Origin: Balanoglossus misakiensis
Lineage: Eukaryota; Hemichordata
Reading direction: 5' to 3'
Assembly (NCBI GenBank): GCA_040954595.2
Contig: CM082588.2
Coordinates: 6,572,001 to 6,636,000, forward strand
Length of the DNA stretch: 64,000 nucleotides
The notes below the pieces were generated by a model. That model had not been told where the DNA came from. It saw only the letters and a program-made list of their open reading frames with translations, and did not search any database. The position numbers and the translations under genes were made by a program. Positions 52,001 to 63,493 of this stretch are shown piece after piece; within the stretch, counting starts at the first letter, position 1; each line of letters opens with the position of its first letter.

Positions 52001-55000
52001 GCTACCTCGGCGGGACCAAGCTCAAGTCCCCGCCGAATTACAGAGACAACGCGCAAAGTCTGTGTCCTTTAAGCAGGCGCGGTATATAACGCATGGGAAC
52101 AGGGGAAGGAAGAGTAGTTAGTGTGCGACGTCTCCTGGCTACCTCGGCGGGACCAAGCTCAAGTCCCCGCCGAATTACAGAGACAACGCGCAAAGTCTGT
52201 GTCCTTAAAGCAGGCGCGGTATATAACGCATGGGAACAGGGGAAGGAAGGGTAGTTAGTGTGCGACGTCTCCTGGCTACCTCGGTGGGACCAAGCTCAAG
52301 TCCCCGCCGAATTACAGAGACAACGCGCAAAGTCTGTGTCCTTAAAGCAGGCGCGGTATATAACGCATGGGAACAGGGGAAGGAAGGGCAGTTAGTGTGC
52401 GACGTCTCCTGGCTACCTCGGCGGGACCAAGCTCAAGTCCCCGCCGAATTACAGAGACAACGTGCAAAGTCTGTGTCCTTAAAGCAGGCGCGGTATATAA
52501 CGCATGGGAACAGGGGAAGGAAGGGTAGTTAGTGTGCGACGTCTCCTGGCTACCTCGGCGGGACCAAGCTCAAGTCCCCGCCGAATTATAGAGACAACGC
52601 GCAAAGTCTGTGTCCTTTAAGCAGGCGCGGTATATAACGCATGGGAACAGGGGAAGGAAGGGCAGTTAGTGTGCGACGTCTCCTGGCTACCTCGGCGGGA
52701 CCAAGCTCAAGTCCCCGCCGAATTACAGAGACAACGCGCAAAGTCTGTGTCCTTAAAGCAGGCGCGGTATATAACGCATGGGAACAGGGGAAGGAAGGGC
52801 AGTTAGTGTGCGACGTCTCCTGGCTACCTCGGCGGGACCAAGCTCAAGTCCCCGCCGAATTACAGAGACAACGCGCAAAGTCTTTGTCCTTTAAGCAGGC
52901 GCGGTATATAACGCATGGGAACAGGGGAAGGAAGAGTAGTTAGTGTGCGACGTCTCCTGGCTACCTCGGCGGGACCAAGCTCAAGTCCCCGCCGAATTAC
53001 AGAGACAACGCGCAAAGTCTGTGTCCTTAAAGCAGGCGCGGTATATAACGCATGGGAACAGGGGAAGGAAGGGCAGTTAGTGTGCGACGTCTCCTGGCTA
53101 CCTCGGCGGGACCAAGCTCAAGTCCCCGCCGAATTACAGAGACAACGTGCAAAGTCTGTGTCCTTAAAGCAGGCGCGGTATATAACGCATGGGAACAGGG
53201 GAAGGAAGGGTAGTTAGTGTGCGACGTCTCCTGGCTACCTCGGCGGGACCAAGCTCAAGTCCCCGCCGAATTATAGAGACAACGCGCAAAGTCTGTGTCC
53301 TTTAAGCAGGCGCGGTATATAACGCATGGGAACAGGGGAAGGAAGAGTAGTTAGTGTGCGACGTCTCCTGGCTACCTCGGCGGGACCAAGCTCAAGTCCC
53401 CGCCGAATTACAGAGACAACGCGCAAAGTCTGTGTCCTTTAAGCAGGCGCGGTATATAACGCATGGGAACAGGGGAAGGAAGGGTAGTTAGTGTGCGACG
53501 TCTCCTGGCTACCTCGGCGGGACCAAGCTCAAGTCCCCGCCGAATTATAGAGACAACGCGCAAAGTCTGTGTCCTTTAAGCAGGCGCGGTATATAACGCA
53601 TGGGAACAGGGGAAGGAAGGGCAGTTAGTGTGCGACGTCTCCTGGCTACCTCGGCGGGACCAAGCTCAAGTCCCCGCCGAATTACAGAGACAACGCGCAA
53701 AGTCTGTGTCCTTAAAGCAGGCGCGGTATATAACGCATGGGAACAGGGGAAGGAAGGGCAGTTAGTGTGCGACGTCTCCTGGCTACCTCGGCGGGACCAA
53801 GCTCAAGTCCCCGCCGAATTACAGAGACAACGCGCAAAGTCTTTGTCCTTTAAGCAGGCGCGGTATATAACGCATGGGAACAGGGGAAGGAAGAGTAGTT
53901 AGTGTGCGACGTCTCCTGGCTACCTCGGCGGGACCAAGCTCAAGTCCCCGCCGAATTACAGAGACAACGCGCAAAGTCTGTGTCCTTAAAGCAGGCGCGG
54001 TATATAACGCATGGGAACAGGGGAAGGAAGGGCAGTTAGTGTGCGACGTCTCCTGGCTACCTCGGCGGGACCAAGCTCAAGTCCCCGCCGAATTACAGAG
54101 ACAACGTGCAAAGTCTGTGTCCTTAAAGCAGGCGCGGTATATAACGCATGGGAACAGGGGAAGGAAGGGTAGTTAGTGTGCGACGTCTCCTGGCTACCTC
54201 GGCGGGACCAAGCTCAAGTCCCCGCCGAATTATAGAGACAACGCGCAAAGTCTGTGTCCTTTAAGCAGGCGCGGTATATAACGCATGGGAACAGGGGAAG
54301 GAAGGGCAGTTAGTGTGCGACGTCTTCTGGCTACCTCGGCGGGACCAAGCTCAAGTCCCCGCCGAATTACAGAGACAACGCGCAAAGTCTGTGTCTGTGT
54401 TTAAGCAGGCGCGGTATATAACGCATGGGAACATGACCACCTGTATATAAAGGCCAGTTTAGGAAAGTCCTTGACTGGCCACTATAGACAGGTTTGACTG
54501 TTCATCCAATTTTGTAGCCAGATGCATTGATTGGCACACATTTGGTATTAAATTAGAGTGTTAATATTGGCCTATGCTATTTTTTAAATGTGGTGAAGTT
54601 TGTTACATGCGTGATTGTTTTTAGTCATATTTCTCGTACAAAGATGTTGAAATCTACCGACAAAACATGCATTGTCATAAAAGCTGTGTGTACCAGAACT
54701 TTGCTTTCTCGTGAATATTTTACTTGAAAACCAGGAAACCAGTTGGTGGCATTGTTGAAAAATTGATTTACTGACGTCAAATCGTATCCGGTCGTGATCA
54801 TTCGACAGTAACAGGTCAGGTCAGATCAGAAGATCAGATGAGATTATTAAGTGTCGAACTTCTTCTTTTCTTGTACAGACTCCGCTGTCGTTACGTTGTG
54901 GTTGTGGCTGAACGATGGCTGAACGTGGAGGAGATCGCGAACGAGGCCAGCAGACTGGCGAGAAAGGGGTTGAAACTTGCAAACTTCATCCTGCTGCAGG

Positions 55001-56294
55001 ACAAGAAGAACCCCCAGTGCATATACATCGACTGCGTGACCAAGGATAAGACCATGAGCACTGTTGAAAATGCGAAATCTGAAGGCTATTGCTCTCTGAT
55101 TGGTAGACCGGTCTCACGTGACGTTGATCTGGTCGAGGGCCAAGAAGTCCGAATCGAAATACAAGATGAAGGCGTTTCCATGATCGGTGCAGATCAATTG
55201 ATGTTCAATTCTCGCATTCAGAGCAGCGAGCAAGTGGTCGTGACTATTGATGAGTCAAAGGACATGCGCAAAGACTTCACAGGGATGGTGGATTTCTGGC
55301 GGGACTACAGAAACAAATTCACAAGTTTGCCATTCAAAATTCCGAAAGAGGTAATTTTATAGGTTCAGTTACCTTAATCTTGTCTGTGACGACAGTGTCC
55401 GCATCCACATACAATTGCTTAATATTTTCCTGTGTTGTCTTTCCCCGAAGCCTTGTTCTGGCCTGGTGGAGGAAGACCCAGAAGAGAGACCAAAAGTGGC
55501 AACTCCGTATTCTCGGTCAAATGGTCAGTACATACATCCACACTATGTTCAATTTTACCTAGAAGCATAATAAACTTGGCGCGTAAACTCTAATATTTCC
55601 AGGCAACATTGACAATATGAAATAAAGACAGCATCTTGTCTGTTTTTCTCATGACTGCAAACTATGGACCTACTATGCAGGCAATAAGATACAGGGAAAA
55701 CCAAGGGCATAGCGATGGCATATAGTGGTCACAAATATGATTCTATAGCGTTTGTTGCTCTGGTGTTCAATTATATTTGTCGTCTATCTGTAGATATCGA
55801 CAAGGCTATTGACGTGTTAGTGAACAAGCTCAGTCCCAAACGAGGATGGAAACCGCTCGCCAGGAAACTGGGCCTCAAAGATCCCAGTCTGGAAGCCATC
55901 GAACATGACAACAGCGACGCGCGCGAACAAATCTACCAAATGTTCGCCGAGTGGAAGATGAAACGAGGAAAGAAGGCGACAGTCGAAGTGTTGGTCGGCG
56001 CTTTGAAAAACTTGGAAATGAACAGACTGGCCGAAGAGATCCAACAATTTAGTATGTATAGCAACGCATCAACGAGTATTTCTAATGATTGCCTGTTTTG
56101 AGATTTGAAGAAAAAATCTAAAATAGAAACTGGAACTTATGACTAGCACGCCTTTGTTTGGAGCATCCCCACCAATTATTTTTTTATAATACTAGGCCAA
56201 CTTAAAACAGCTAGTTCGGTATGTTAAATTCAACGACAAACTCGCATGCAGACAGACAGTCAGACAGACAGACAGACAATAAGTCAGTCAGTCA

Positions 56295-56328
<34 letters not shown>

Positions 56329-56709
56329 GAGTGAGTGAGTGAGTCAGTCAGTCAGTTAGTTAGTCACACATATATTGATGACATCGACATTACATCCTGG
56401 TGTCATTCATATACGTTTAATTTACTGCAGATCAGACGAAATGAAATTCTGTTCTTGTGTCTGAAATAAAAACCTTCGTCTTGTCCTTCTTGCTTTTCAG
56501 TGAGACCAGTGAGCCACACGGTCCCACTGGTGCAGCGACAGAACACGTTCACCAAGGAAAACCGGCGACCGGAGTCGAAGGCCCAGAAGAAACGACCGGC
56601 TCCTCTCCCGTATCAGGCAGCCGTCTACACGAAGAAACAGACCGAGGCGAAGAACAAAAAACCCATGCCTCCGAAGATGGTGCAAGTTGAACCAACGTTT
56701 ATCATATAA
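40045..56709 (+). CDS. PIDD1: PIDD1-like LRR-ZU5-ZU5-UPA-Death protein (nine coding exons)
   Basis: Exons: 40045-40765, 42576-42736, 43045-43341, 43541-43732, 44139-44461, 54879-55350, 55451-55523, 55794-56051 and 56501-56709. They sum to 2706 bases, 901 aa, all phases fitting. Eight 23-residue LRRs fill residues ~25-215 (for example LQKIDLSVNKIASLPPEM). A first ZU5 domain (~295-405) contains LEIPPNAL and ELGPSGYPLRKP. A second ZU5-like domain (~410-560), a UPA-like domain (~565-720) and a Death domain (~747-832, ending LAEEIQQF) follow, then a basic Pro-rich tail. Order and length match vertebrate PIDD1 (~910 aa), which scaffolds caspase-2 or NF-kB signalling complexes after centrosome or DNA damage. 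PIDD1 self-cleaves at two HF-S sites. Here the first is H404-F405-T406 and the second has no HF-S (W555-A-S-F). The start is the first in-frame ATG after the acceptor at 40017. Confidence 0.85.
43367..43524 (+). repeat. (TTG)n-(TGG)n-(ATG)n microsatellite, PIDD1-like intron 3
   Basis: About 35 TGG triplets between TTG and ATG runs. It ends about 16 bp before the acceptor of exon 4 (TTTCTCTAAAG). Confidence 0.95.
44553..54432 (+). repeat. 137-bp minisatellite, about 72 units, inside PIDD1-like intron 5
   Basis: The junction ATG (in AACGCATGGGAACAGG) sits at 44689, at 45791 and then at exact multiples of 137 bp to 53874, 59 units with no net indel; the last is at 54425. Two small indels (+6 bp near 44720, +3 bp near 54390) lie at the edges. 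Each unit has GCGGTATATAACGC (TATA-like) and an inverted repeat CGGCGGG...CCCGCCG around ACCAAGCTCAAGTC. Unit variants recur at fixed distances, so blocks were copied together. The repeated 100-codon frames arise from reading two adjacent units and are not coding. The array fills ~95% of the intron between the exons for the second ZU5 and the UPA domain. Confidence 0.95.
54452..54480 (+). repeat. Hairpin bordering the minisatellite
   Basis: GGCCAGT (54452-54458) pairs with ACTGGCC (54474-54480), with AGGA/TCCT inside. It lies 20 bp after the last 137-bp unit. The phrases GGCCACCTCTATAC (44504) and GACCACCTGTATATA (54434) flank the two ends of the array and may be remnants of a common border. 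Confidence 0.6.
56245..56368 (+). repeat. Inverted compound microsatellite (CAGA)n/(TCTG)n
   Basis: GACA/CAGA units are followed by GTCA units, about 9 TCTG units, GTGA and GTCA units. The two main runs are reverse complements and can form a hairpin. It lies in the last intron of the PIDD1-like gene. Confidence 0.9.
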
Positions 56710-57055
56710 AACAGCCCTAACAGAAAAGTGGAGTTGACTTAATTAACTGGTTTGGTAGGAAGTGTAAAGTATACTTTTCTTTGGATAAAAAATGACTATG
56801 AACATTGATAATCTGATCGCATCATTGTCTTGTTGACCTCTTGAAAATATGCTATATATGCAATACAATTACGGATATTTACATATTTATGCTAATTCGG
56901 AACTCTGAGATTTGTGTGTACTTCTGTTCAATCGTAATTGTTGAGCAAGACGATACATCAATAATATGTTGACGAAATTTGTAGCCATGATAGTATAATT
57001 ATGATTATGTCGTTATCTATTCAAGTAATACAAGTCTAGCTTTGTATGAAATTAG

Positions 57056-57061
57056 AATAAA
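57056..57061 (+). terminator. Candidate poly(A) signal of the PIDD1-like gene
   Basis: AATAAA 347 bp after the stop codon; it is the first clear one downstream. Confidence 0.4.
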
Positions 57062-57075
57062 TGCAGTTGTAAAAA

Positions 57076-57663
57076 ATGTTATTGTTGGTCCTGTGTCACG
57101 TGAAAATTTCCTCTCGCATAAACTTCTGTCGAATGACGGCAGAGAAAACACGCTATCCGGAACCTCAGACCTCCACTCCTCCGCATGTCGTGACGATTTA
57201 CTCCATATTAAAGCTGTCCACACTGGTATGTGGCATAACAAAACAAGAATCGATGCGATATTTTAGTTGCCAGGGACGAAAAATCGATCTGTGCGAAGGA
57301 AGTGTTTGTCGTGTACCACTGATAACAGAAGACAATATCAGGGGACCGTTCAAACACACCACGGCGCCTGGAACACTTAAACTTAAGTCGTTTCCACTGC
57401 CAAAATTTCGTTTAATGTTTCGCCATAAACTGATGACCTCCGCCGACTTTAGCACAGTGCAGCCAGCGGTAGAATTTCGGCTGAGGGAATTGTTACGGCA
57501 ATGTGTGGTGGCGCTGACACATATATGGACCACACTATTGGCCGCGACGAACAACATGCGTGCGCATCAGGTCAGCATAAAAAACCAGTGTATGTTAGCT
57601 GTGAGTGGGGATAGGGGACGAAAACTAACAAAAGTAAGTTTATATTATGAGCATGATGGTTAA
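57076..57663 (+). other. Unrecognised 195-aa open frame
   Basis: An ATG-initiated single-exon frame of 195 codons directly after the PIDD1-like gene. It shows no signal peptide, membrane segment or known motif, and a 119-codon frame lies opposite on the minus strand. It may be chance, a decayed gene or a repeat-derived frame. Confidence 0.15.
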
Positions 57664-58485
57664 GTCGACCAGAATTGGGTGGGGTGTGGTGTCCGGGGGT
57701 ATGAATGATGGCGGCCTTAGTGACTGCTCGCAGAAAGGGGCTTAGATTGACAGGTACGCTTCACAACACGCTATAGTGTGGACACGGTTGACATGTACTG
57801 AACTAGGCTTGTCATTTTGTTGTGAGGGGAAGTGTGAAACGGTTCTCCCTTCAACCACTGTCGGTGTCTCCTTAAACACCCGCCGTCAAAGGTGTTGATA
57901 AGTTTATCAGTGTGTGTGTGGGGGGGGGGGGTCACCTTCACCTTTCGTTGGTGTCAAACGCCCTAATCACTGACACCTTCAGTAGTGTCCGGGAGGGACA
58001 AAGACATACCGCGGAAGACTTCAAAGGACAGCTTCACCAGGAAACCCTAAACACACCACCGACAATTTGCATCTAAAGAAGCTTGTGCATTTGAAATTAA
58101 ATGTATATGTATTCTTCATGTTGTGGCGAAGAGCCCATTTTGCCATTTTCTCGGTTTCTATATTTTAACTTTCGTTTGAGATATTGTTTATACTCGTGCG
58201 CACACAAACGCGTTCCCGAAAGCAATGCGCAAGTAACACCACGCCACGGCGCCACCTTCAATTCACCGCACTTTTCACGTGAACCCCTCGCACAAACCTT
58301 TTATTGACTTTGAATGTTATGACAAAACAAAACAAAACAAACTTTATTGCGATTTTATTCGGAGAATGTTTAAACCCCAGAGTAGTTATCTCGAGTCGGA
58401 GAGGCGTGTCTCAATGAAAAGACCTGTCAATTAACACCTGGTGTCAAAGGCGAATCGCCGTTCCTGGATTGGTTGACGAAGCCGT
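57664..58485. other. Intergenic region before the FLYWCH gene
   Basis: No gene seen. A poly-G/T tract (GTGTGTGTGTGG then ten G) lies near 57913-57933, and AAAAC repeats near 58323-58340. Confidence 0.5.
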
Positions 58486-58522
58486 CACGTGGACACACCA
58501 CGTGACCGATTCAACTATAAAT
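58486..58522 (+). promoter_or_regulatory. Twin E-box and TATA promoter of the FLYWCH gene
   Basis: CACGTG occurs at 58486-58491 and 58499-58504, followed by TATAAAT at 58516-58522. The start codon is 69 bp further on at 58591. CACGTG pairs next to a TATA box suggest control by USF/MYC-type bHLH proteins. Confidence 0.5.
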
Positions 58523-58590
58523 CTTCGCCGCCTGCAGGGGACAGATCATTCTCTTTTGATCGACTTGTCGACGAAATTGCGCTTATCACC

Positions 58591-60552
58591 ATGAGTACGA
58601 GACGCGGTGCCTGTCAGTTGGCGATGCCACAGTATCTGTGTGTTGAGTGTCACGTGGACGTCATGCCGAAACAGGTCCTTCTGCAATGCGGTTTGTGTCA
58701 CCGTTGGCAACAGCTAGATTTCCCTCAAGGTAAGAATACTAGTACAAATGTACATTGTACTGCATGTTTTACTTGGATCACGGTTACTCTTCTAGTAAAC
58801 GTGCTTGGATGCTGTCGTGTATCTGCGATTTCCATTTCCTCATGACGGATGATCTTATTTTACTCTTTTCCTATTTAATTCCAGGAATGACGCGTGGCGT
58901 GGCATGTTGCAAAGATGTTGTCCAGAGAGGAGGAATCGCTACTCGAAGCATCGCAACACAAACGGAGCAGCCAACAACATTTGTAGTTAAGGTGAGTCTC
59001 GTCTTCTGTTACTAGGCACCCAGCAACCAAGTGTAGCAAATGTCAGTCGTTCTTCTGTCGTGTAGTATTCTCAATTCAGAATTCATTCACGCATATTTTA
59101 AAAGTCCCCATCCGTAGGGAAAAACAAGTGGTCATTTCAATCAAATTTACCACAACCAGTTTAATACATTTCCTTTCAACCACTTGACTGAGCTATATCC
59201 TATCGACAATTTCAGGATGAATTGTCGATTGCTGATCGTCCAGTCACCGAGTGCCGTCTTCTGCCAGGCCAGTCATCTACTGGGTCGTCCTCTGTCTCCA
59301 TGGTAACAGTGAAGCGGGAGGTGCAATCAACGCGCGTAGATACAACATCGAGTCTCCAAGGAAACGATCCGGAATCATCTTCAGATTCTTCAGAGGATGA
59401 AGATGTCCAGCAAGTCCCATCGTCACGTGTTATTACGTCATCAGGTGTCCGCGGGTTCTACTCAGACTCGTCTTCAGATTCATCTTCCGATGAAGATGTC
59501 CGGATGCATGTCATGAGCGATTCAGACTCATCTTCAGATTCTTCGGATGACGAAGATGTCCGGACGCAACCGCCGCGCCCACTTCCAACGCAAGGTGTCC
59601 CGACGCGTGTGGTCGTTCCCCTCTGGTCTTCAGATTCGTCTTCCGATGAAGATTTCCAGATGCGACCGCCGCGTCCTGTTACTCCTGCCCGCACGAGCGA
59701 TTCGGACTCATCTTCGGACTCGGATGATGATGACGATGTGCAAATGCCAGCTACTCGGCGTGTAGTACTCTCTTCAGATTCTTCTTCGTCGTCTTCAGAA
59801 GACGAAGATGGAGACGATGTACGGCGACTTGAATGGGAGATGCTTAATTCCAGTTCACTATACAAAGACTTGAAGTTCGAGGTAATTGAAGGGTGTACCC
59901 AGCGAGGAAAAGACATGCTTGTGGATTCCTGGGGCTACATTTATACTGTAAAAAAAAGAAGCAGAAATTGTGTACAGTGGCAGTAAGTAAGCTTAAATTA
60001 TTTGTCGCTTTATTTTGTCAAAACGTTATATTTTAGATTCTTTTGCTAGCTTTTGAAAGTGTTTTATCGTTATACCCCTGACGCCGTGTAAATGGATGAA
60101 ACATTTGAATACATTTTGGTTTTGGGACTATACCAACACAATTCCATAGCAGTATGCCTTTGAATAGCTGCCAAATGTTCGAATAAATGGACTGAGCATT
60201 TCTTTTTTTCTCAATTCACAGTTGCCAGAAGGGGAAAACTCGCACTGCTTGCCTCGCCCGTGTGTTCCAGCGCGGGGAGGACTTTCGGCGAGGCCGCGTG
60301 CACGACCACTCGCATCTGCCGCAGCCCGGCCAAGATCTGGTCGCCGTTGCCGTGGCGAAGATCAAGGAGAACGCGGTGAAGAATATGCAGGTATCGGCGA
60401 GGAAGATTGTTGAAGACACCCTGAAGGCGGAGTTGATTCCCGGCCGCCCAGTACCGACGCTACCGAGTGTGGCTGCACTGATTCGCCGAGTTAGCACGGC
60501 ACGCCAGATGCACAGACGAAAAGGTATCGTGACGACCTCCTTACCCAGATAA
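58591..60552 (+). CDS. FLYWCH zinc-finger protein with acidic SIM-like repeats (four exons)
   Basis: Exons: 58591-58729, 58885-58991, 59216-59982 and 60222-60552; 1344 bases, 447 aa, phases consistent. The N-terminus has a four-cysteine zinc site (C17-x2-C20, C33-x2-C36, then HRW). Residues ~125-295 contain six Ser/Asp/Glu runs such as SDSSSDEDV, split by short Pro/Arg/Val segments. The FLYWCH domain spans the last intron: WGYIYTVKKRSRN, then W, C, a second C in ACLARVFQRG, and the histidines of HDHSH. FLYWCH domains bind DNA or protein in the nucleus. The acidic runs look like CK2 targets, and VVVPLWSSDSSSDED resembles phospho-type SUMO-interacting motifs. The C-terminus is helical and basic. 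The gene is convergent with the ENPP gene; the stops are 473 bp apart. Confidence 0.8.
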
Positions 60553-60960
60553 CGTCTCTTGTCCACTAATCAAATTATGTCAACCAAAATCAGAACTTTG
60601 GGGATGGGTAGGAATCACTAAGGTTTTTTCGAAGTAGACTTTAGTACTGAGACATTATTTTATGCTGTGAGACAGTTGAGCCCTTATGTGTATCTCTGTA
60701 TAAATCTGCGTTTCGGTATTTGACTATTTATTTATTTGCAGCTTTTTGGATGTTATACCTGTATGTGTCGATTTTCTAGATACCTTAACTTGTTGAGTTC
60801 AATCGTCAGTTGATGTTGCTACCATCGTCTACTTAAAGCATTTTACCCGTATATTTGTAGAACTTTTAATTGACCACTGCTTTTATATTGACCCCACTTA
60901 AATTGTATTTCTTGTTTGAATATTAAGAGATTTAGTTACAGTAAAGCCCTTGATTACAAT

Positions 60961-60966
60961 TTTATT
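60961..60966 (-). terminator. Poly(A) signal of the ENPP-like gene
   Basis: TTTATT on the plus strand (AATAAA on the minus strand), 60 bp after the ENPP stop codon. Confidence 0.6.
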
Positions 60967-61025
60967 GTGAGAGTCTCCCTTGAGTATAATAATTCACACT
61001 ATTAGAGAAAACCTCTGGTGGTTGG

Positions 61026-63493
61026 TCAAACATTGTAGATTACATTTAAACACAAAAACAAGCAGAGAAAGGCTTTCCAGAAGTTCGCGGTCAGGGACAC
61101 AGCGGCATCTACGTCAGTGGCCAACAGCTGCTTCACGATCTCCATCGATCCGTTGTTGGGGGCGGGCTCTAACTGCAGTATTTGGCACAACAGTGGGTAG
61201 ATGTCGACTGAATTAAACGGTTCGCTGGTGTAACCTCTTTTGAAATCTGGTCCAGTTGCAACGAAAATATTCTTCATGACCATTTCCTGGTTATCGAAGC
61301 CGTGACCTCCGACCTGTCCATTGGGCACCCATCTCTGAAAGAGCGGAGAAATCACGTGATGAAATTAAGGTAGTATGTCACAAAGCGTTGTATTACAATT
61401 TGAGAAGCATTATGGTCGCTATTTGTAATCACCGTTAATTAGCAAATACGAGGTGGGAGATTAAAAACCTATAGCTACAGTATCACATTTCCGATCTGTA
61501 CTAAGCTTTATGAAAAGGCATGGTTTGAGGGGGTTCAGGTGTTCTCTATCATGAGAATATGGCGTTAAAATCGTGCCAAATTAATGTTTCAGTTGTGTCG
61601 TTCTTAGAAACTTCATGCAGAGAGCCGAAAATACGGATTGATGTTATAGATATAGAGTATATTATACATGGCAGTTATAGACATTGAACTAAAACGTAAT
61701 CCCGTTATTGCAAGAGAATTGTGGTAAAATTCATTACCGTGGCTATCTCCCAGGGTCTATCTGTTATCGCGAATATTGGCAAAATTCGATAATGGTCTCG
61801 GTAATGGAATCTCTCCGGGATGTCCTCCTTCAAATACACCGACATGTTGGGGTGGGCATTCCTCAAGTTCTGGAAGATCGTGTCGAGTTTGCCTTCCACT
61901 GGTTGAATCATCGCCACGGGGCCGTAATCGGCAATCACGTGATAGGCGTCGTTCGGGTCGATGTGGTCGTAGAGCTCGACCTTCATGTCGTCGAAGATGT
62001 CGGACATCCCGTGGTCGCTCACGACGACGATGTTGACGGTGTCGGCCAGTCCGCCCTCGTCGAGCTGTTGCTGGAGATAGCCGAGGGTGTCGTCGCACTT
62101 CCGAACCATGGCCCGCCTCTCCTCCGAGTCGACGCCCTCGTAATGGCCGACGCCGTCCGGTTGGTCGAAGTACATGGTCACGACATCGGCGTCGTCGTTA
62201 AGCAACCAGCTTACTACGGTGTCGACGCGTTCATTCCACGTGGGAACATCTTCATCCCGGTTTCCAATGTAAACATTCGGATAGAGTCCCTGAAAAATAA
62301 TTATGTGAACATGTATGGAACCTCCAACGAGAAATCTTGTGTGATGTCCATCATATTCTTGTATGAATATTCGAGCCATAATTCCACATGCAACTGTATG
62401 TGAAAGTATATTGGTTTCCAGCAATGTTTGCCATCTTAGAGGGTAAAATATGTTTACTAACTACATGTACTAGTACATGTATTTTAAAGTAGTATACATA
62501 TTTTGAAGAAATTCAACTCAATATATCGTTTACTACGCCCGCGTATATGTACATGTATTTGAACTTGTCAGGACCTTGCTCATAACACGCACAGATATAT
62601 TTTTATTGTATATTCGGTCGTAAAAGCAAGTCTATTCACCATAATTTCCACGTCTCCCCCGAAGTAGAAATGACTGCCGCTTTTCTTGCCCTGCAGTCTG
62701 GCCGTCTGCCATATTGGCTCGGCTCCCATATCCCACCACTTGGACTGGTTCCTCGTCTCGGCGGTGATCGTTTCGTTGAAGACTGGATCGTACATGATGT
62801 TATGTACTACGCCGTGACTCTCGGGCCATAAGCCTGTGTAAATATGAACAATAATGTATATATTGGAACTTGAAAACCAAGCGAACAGATATGACATGTT
62901 TTAGGCATTTACAGGTGTTACCAAAACAACGCGACACTTTTTTTTTTCACTTTACGGTCCCTTGATATGAGTCTTAGCCTACATGCAATATTTTTCCTCC
63001 AGTCCGCATAACGCCCTCTGATTAGGCCACTACAAGCCCATGATGAGTACGTATGTCCACGGGGGCGGCACAGGACTGGGCTAGTCTTGGGGTTAGGCAC
63101 AGTACCTATAGGCCTTAGGCCTAGGTCAACAGAGATAATGTGGGTTAGGGTAAAGTTCCTATGCACCGGTACACCCCGACAGTCAGGGTATGTTCCTGTA
63201 CGCACTGTAACAAACGACCCAGGCCCCGTCCAGTGCCACCCGTGCGTGCACCTACCTGTAACTATGCTGAAGTGTGACGGCAACGTCAAAGTAACAAACG
63301 CTGGCGTCATGTATGGTGCCGTGACGCCATTTGCAATCGCTGCATCGAAGTTAGGTGTGTCCACATCTTCGAGGTAGTCGTAGCGGAACCCGTCGAACGA
63401 CACCAACACTACCTTACTTCCCGCGGATGCCAATACTTGGCACACCGAGAATGCCATTACAGTCAAAATCGTAAAGAAGCATTTCTTTGCCAT
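61026..63493 (-). CDS. ENPP-family ectophosphodiesterase (four exons)
   Basis: Exons in transcript order: 63493-63256, 62833-62640, 62289-61738 and 61334-61026; 1293 bases, 430 aa. Residues 1-24 are a signal peptide. All catalytic features of ectonucleotide pyrophosphatase/phosphodiesterases are present: D34 in SFDGFRYDYL, nucleophile T70 in TLTLPSHFSIVTG, LWPESHGVVHN, D189 and H193 in FDQPDGVGH, D236-H237 in SDHGM, and H339 in VGGHGFDN. These bind two zinc ions. The enzyme hydrolyses phosphodiester bonds of nucleotides or choline phospholipids outside the cell. Lack of somatomedin and nuclease domains and the size place it with ENPP4, 5, 6 or 7. The last ~19 residues are hydrophobic with no cytoplasmic tail, suggesting a GPI anchor (as in ENPP6) or a bare membrane anchor. 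Substrate is not decided. Confidence 0.9.

Noticed and set aside
45791-54176. Repeated 100-codon frames in the 137-bp array
   Set aside because: They start at the same unit position and run through two adjacent units, only where a CCTTAAAG variant removes a stop. There is no start context, splice or domain support, and they lie in an intron.
59458-59916. Minus-strand Ser/Glu-rich frame of 152 codons
   Set aside because: It is the antisense of the acidic repeats of the FLYWCH exon and has no splice or motif support.
61708-62403. Plus-strand 231-codon frame rich in Val/His
   Set aside because: It is opposite the GC-rich third exon of the ENPP gene, whose catalytic motifs are unambiguous on the minus strand.
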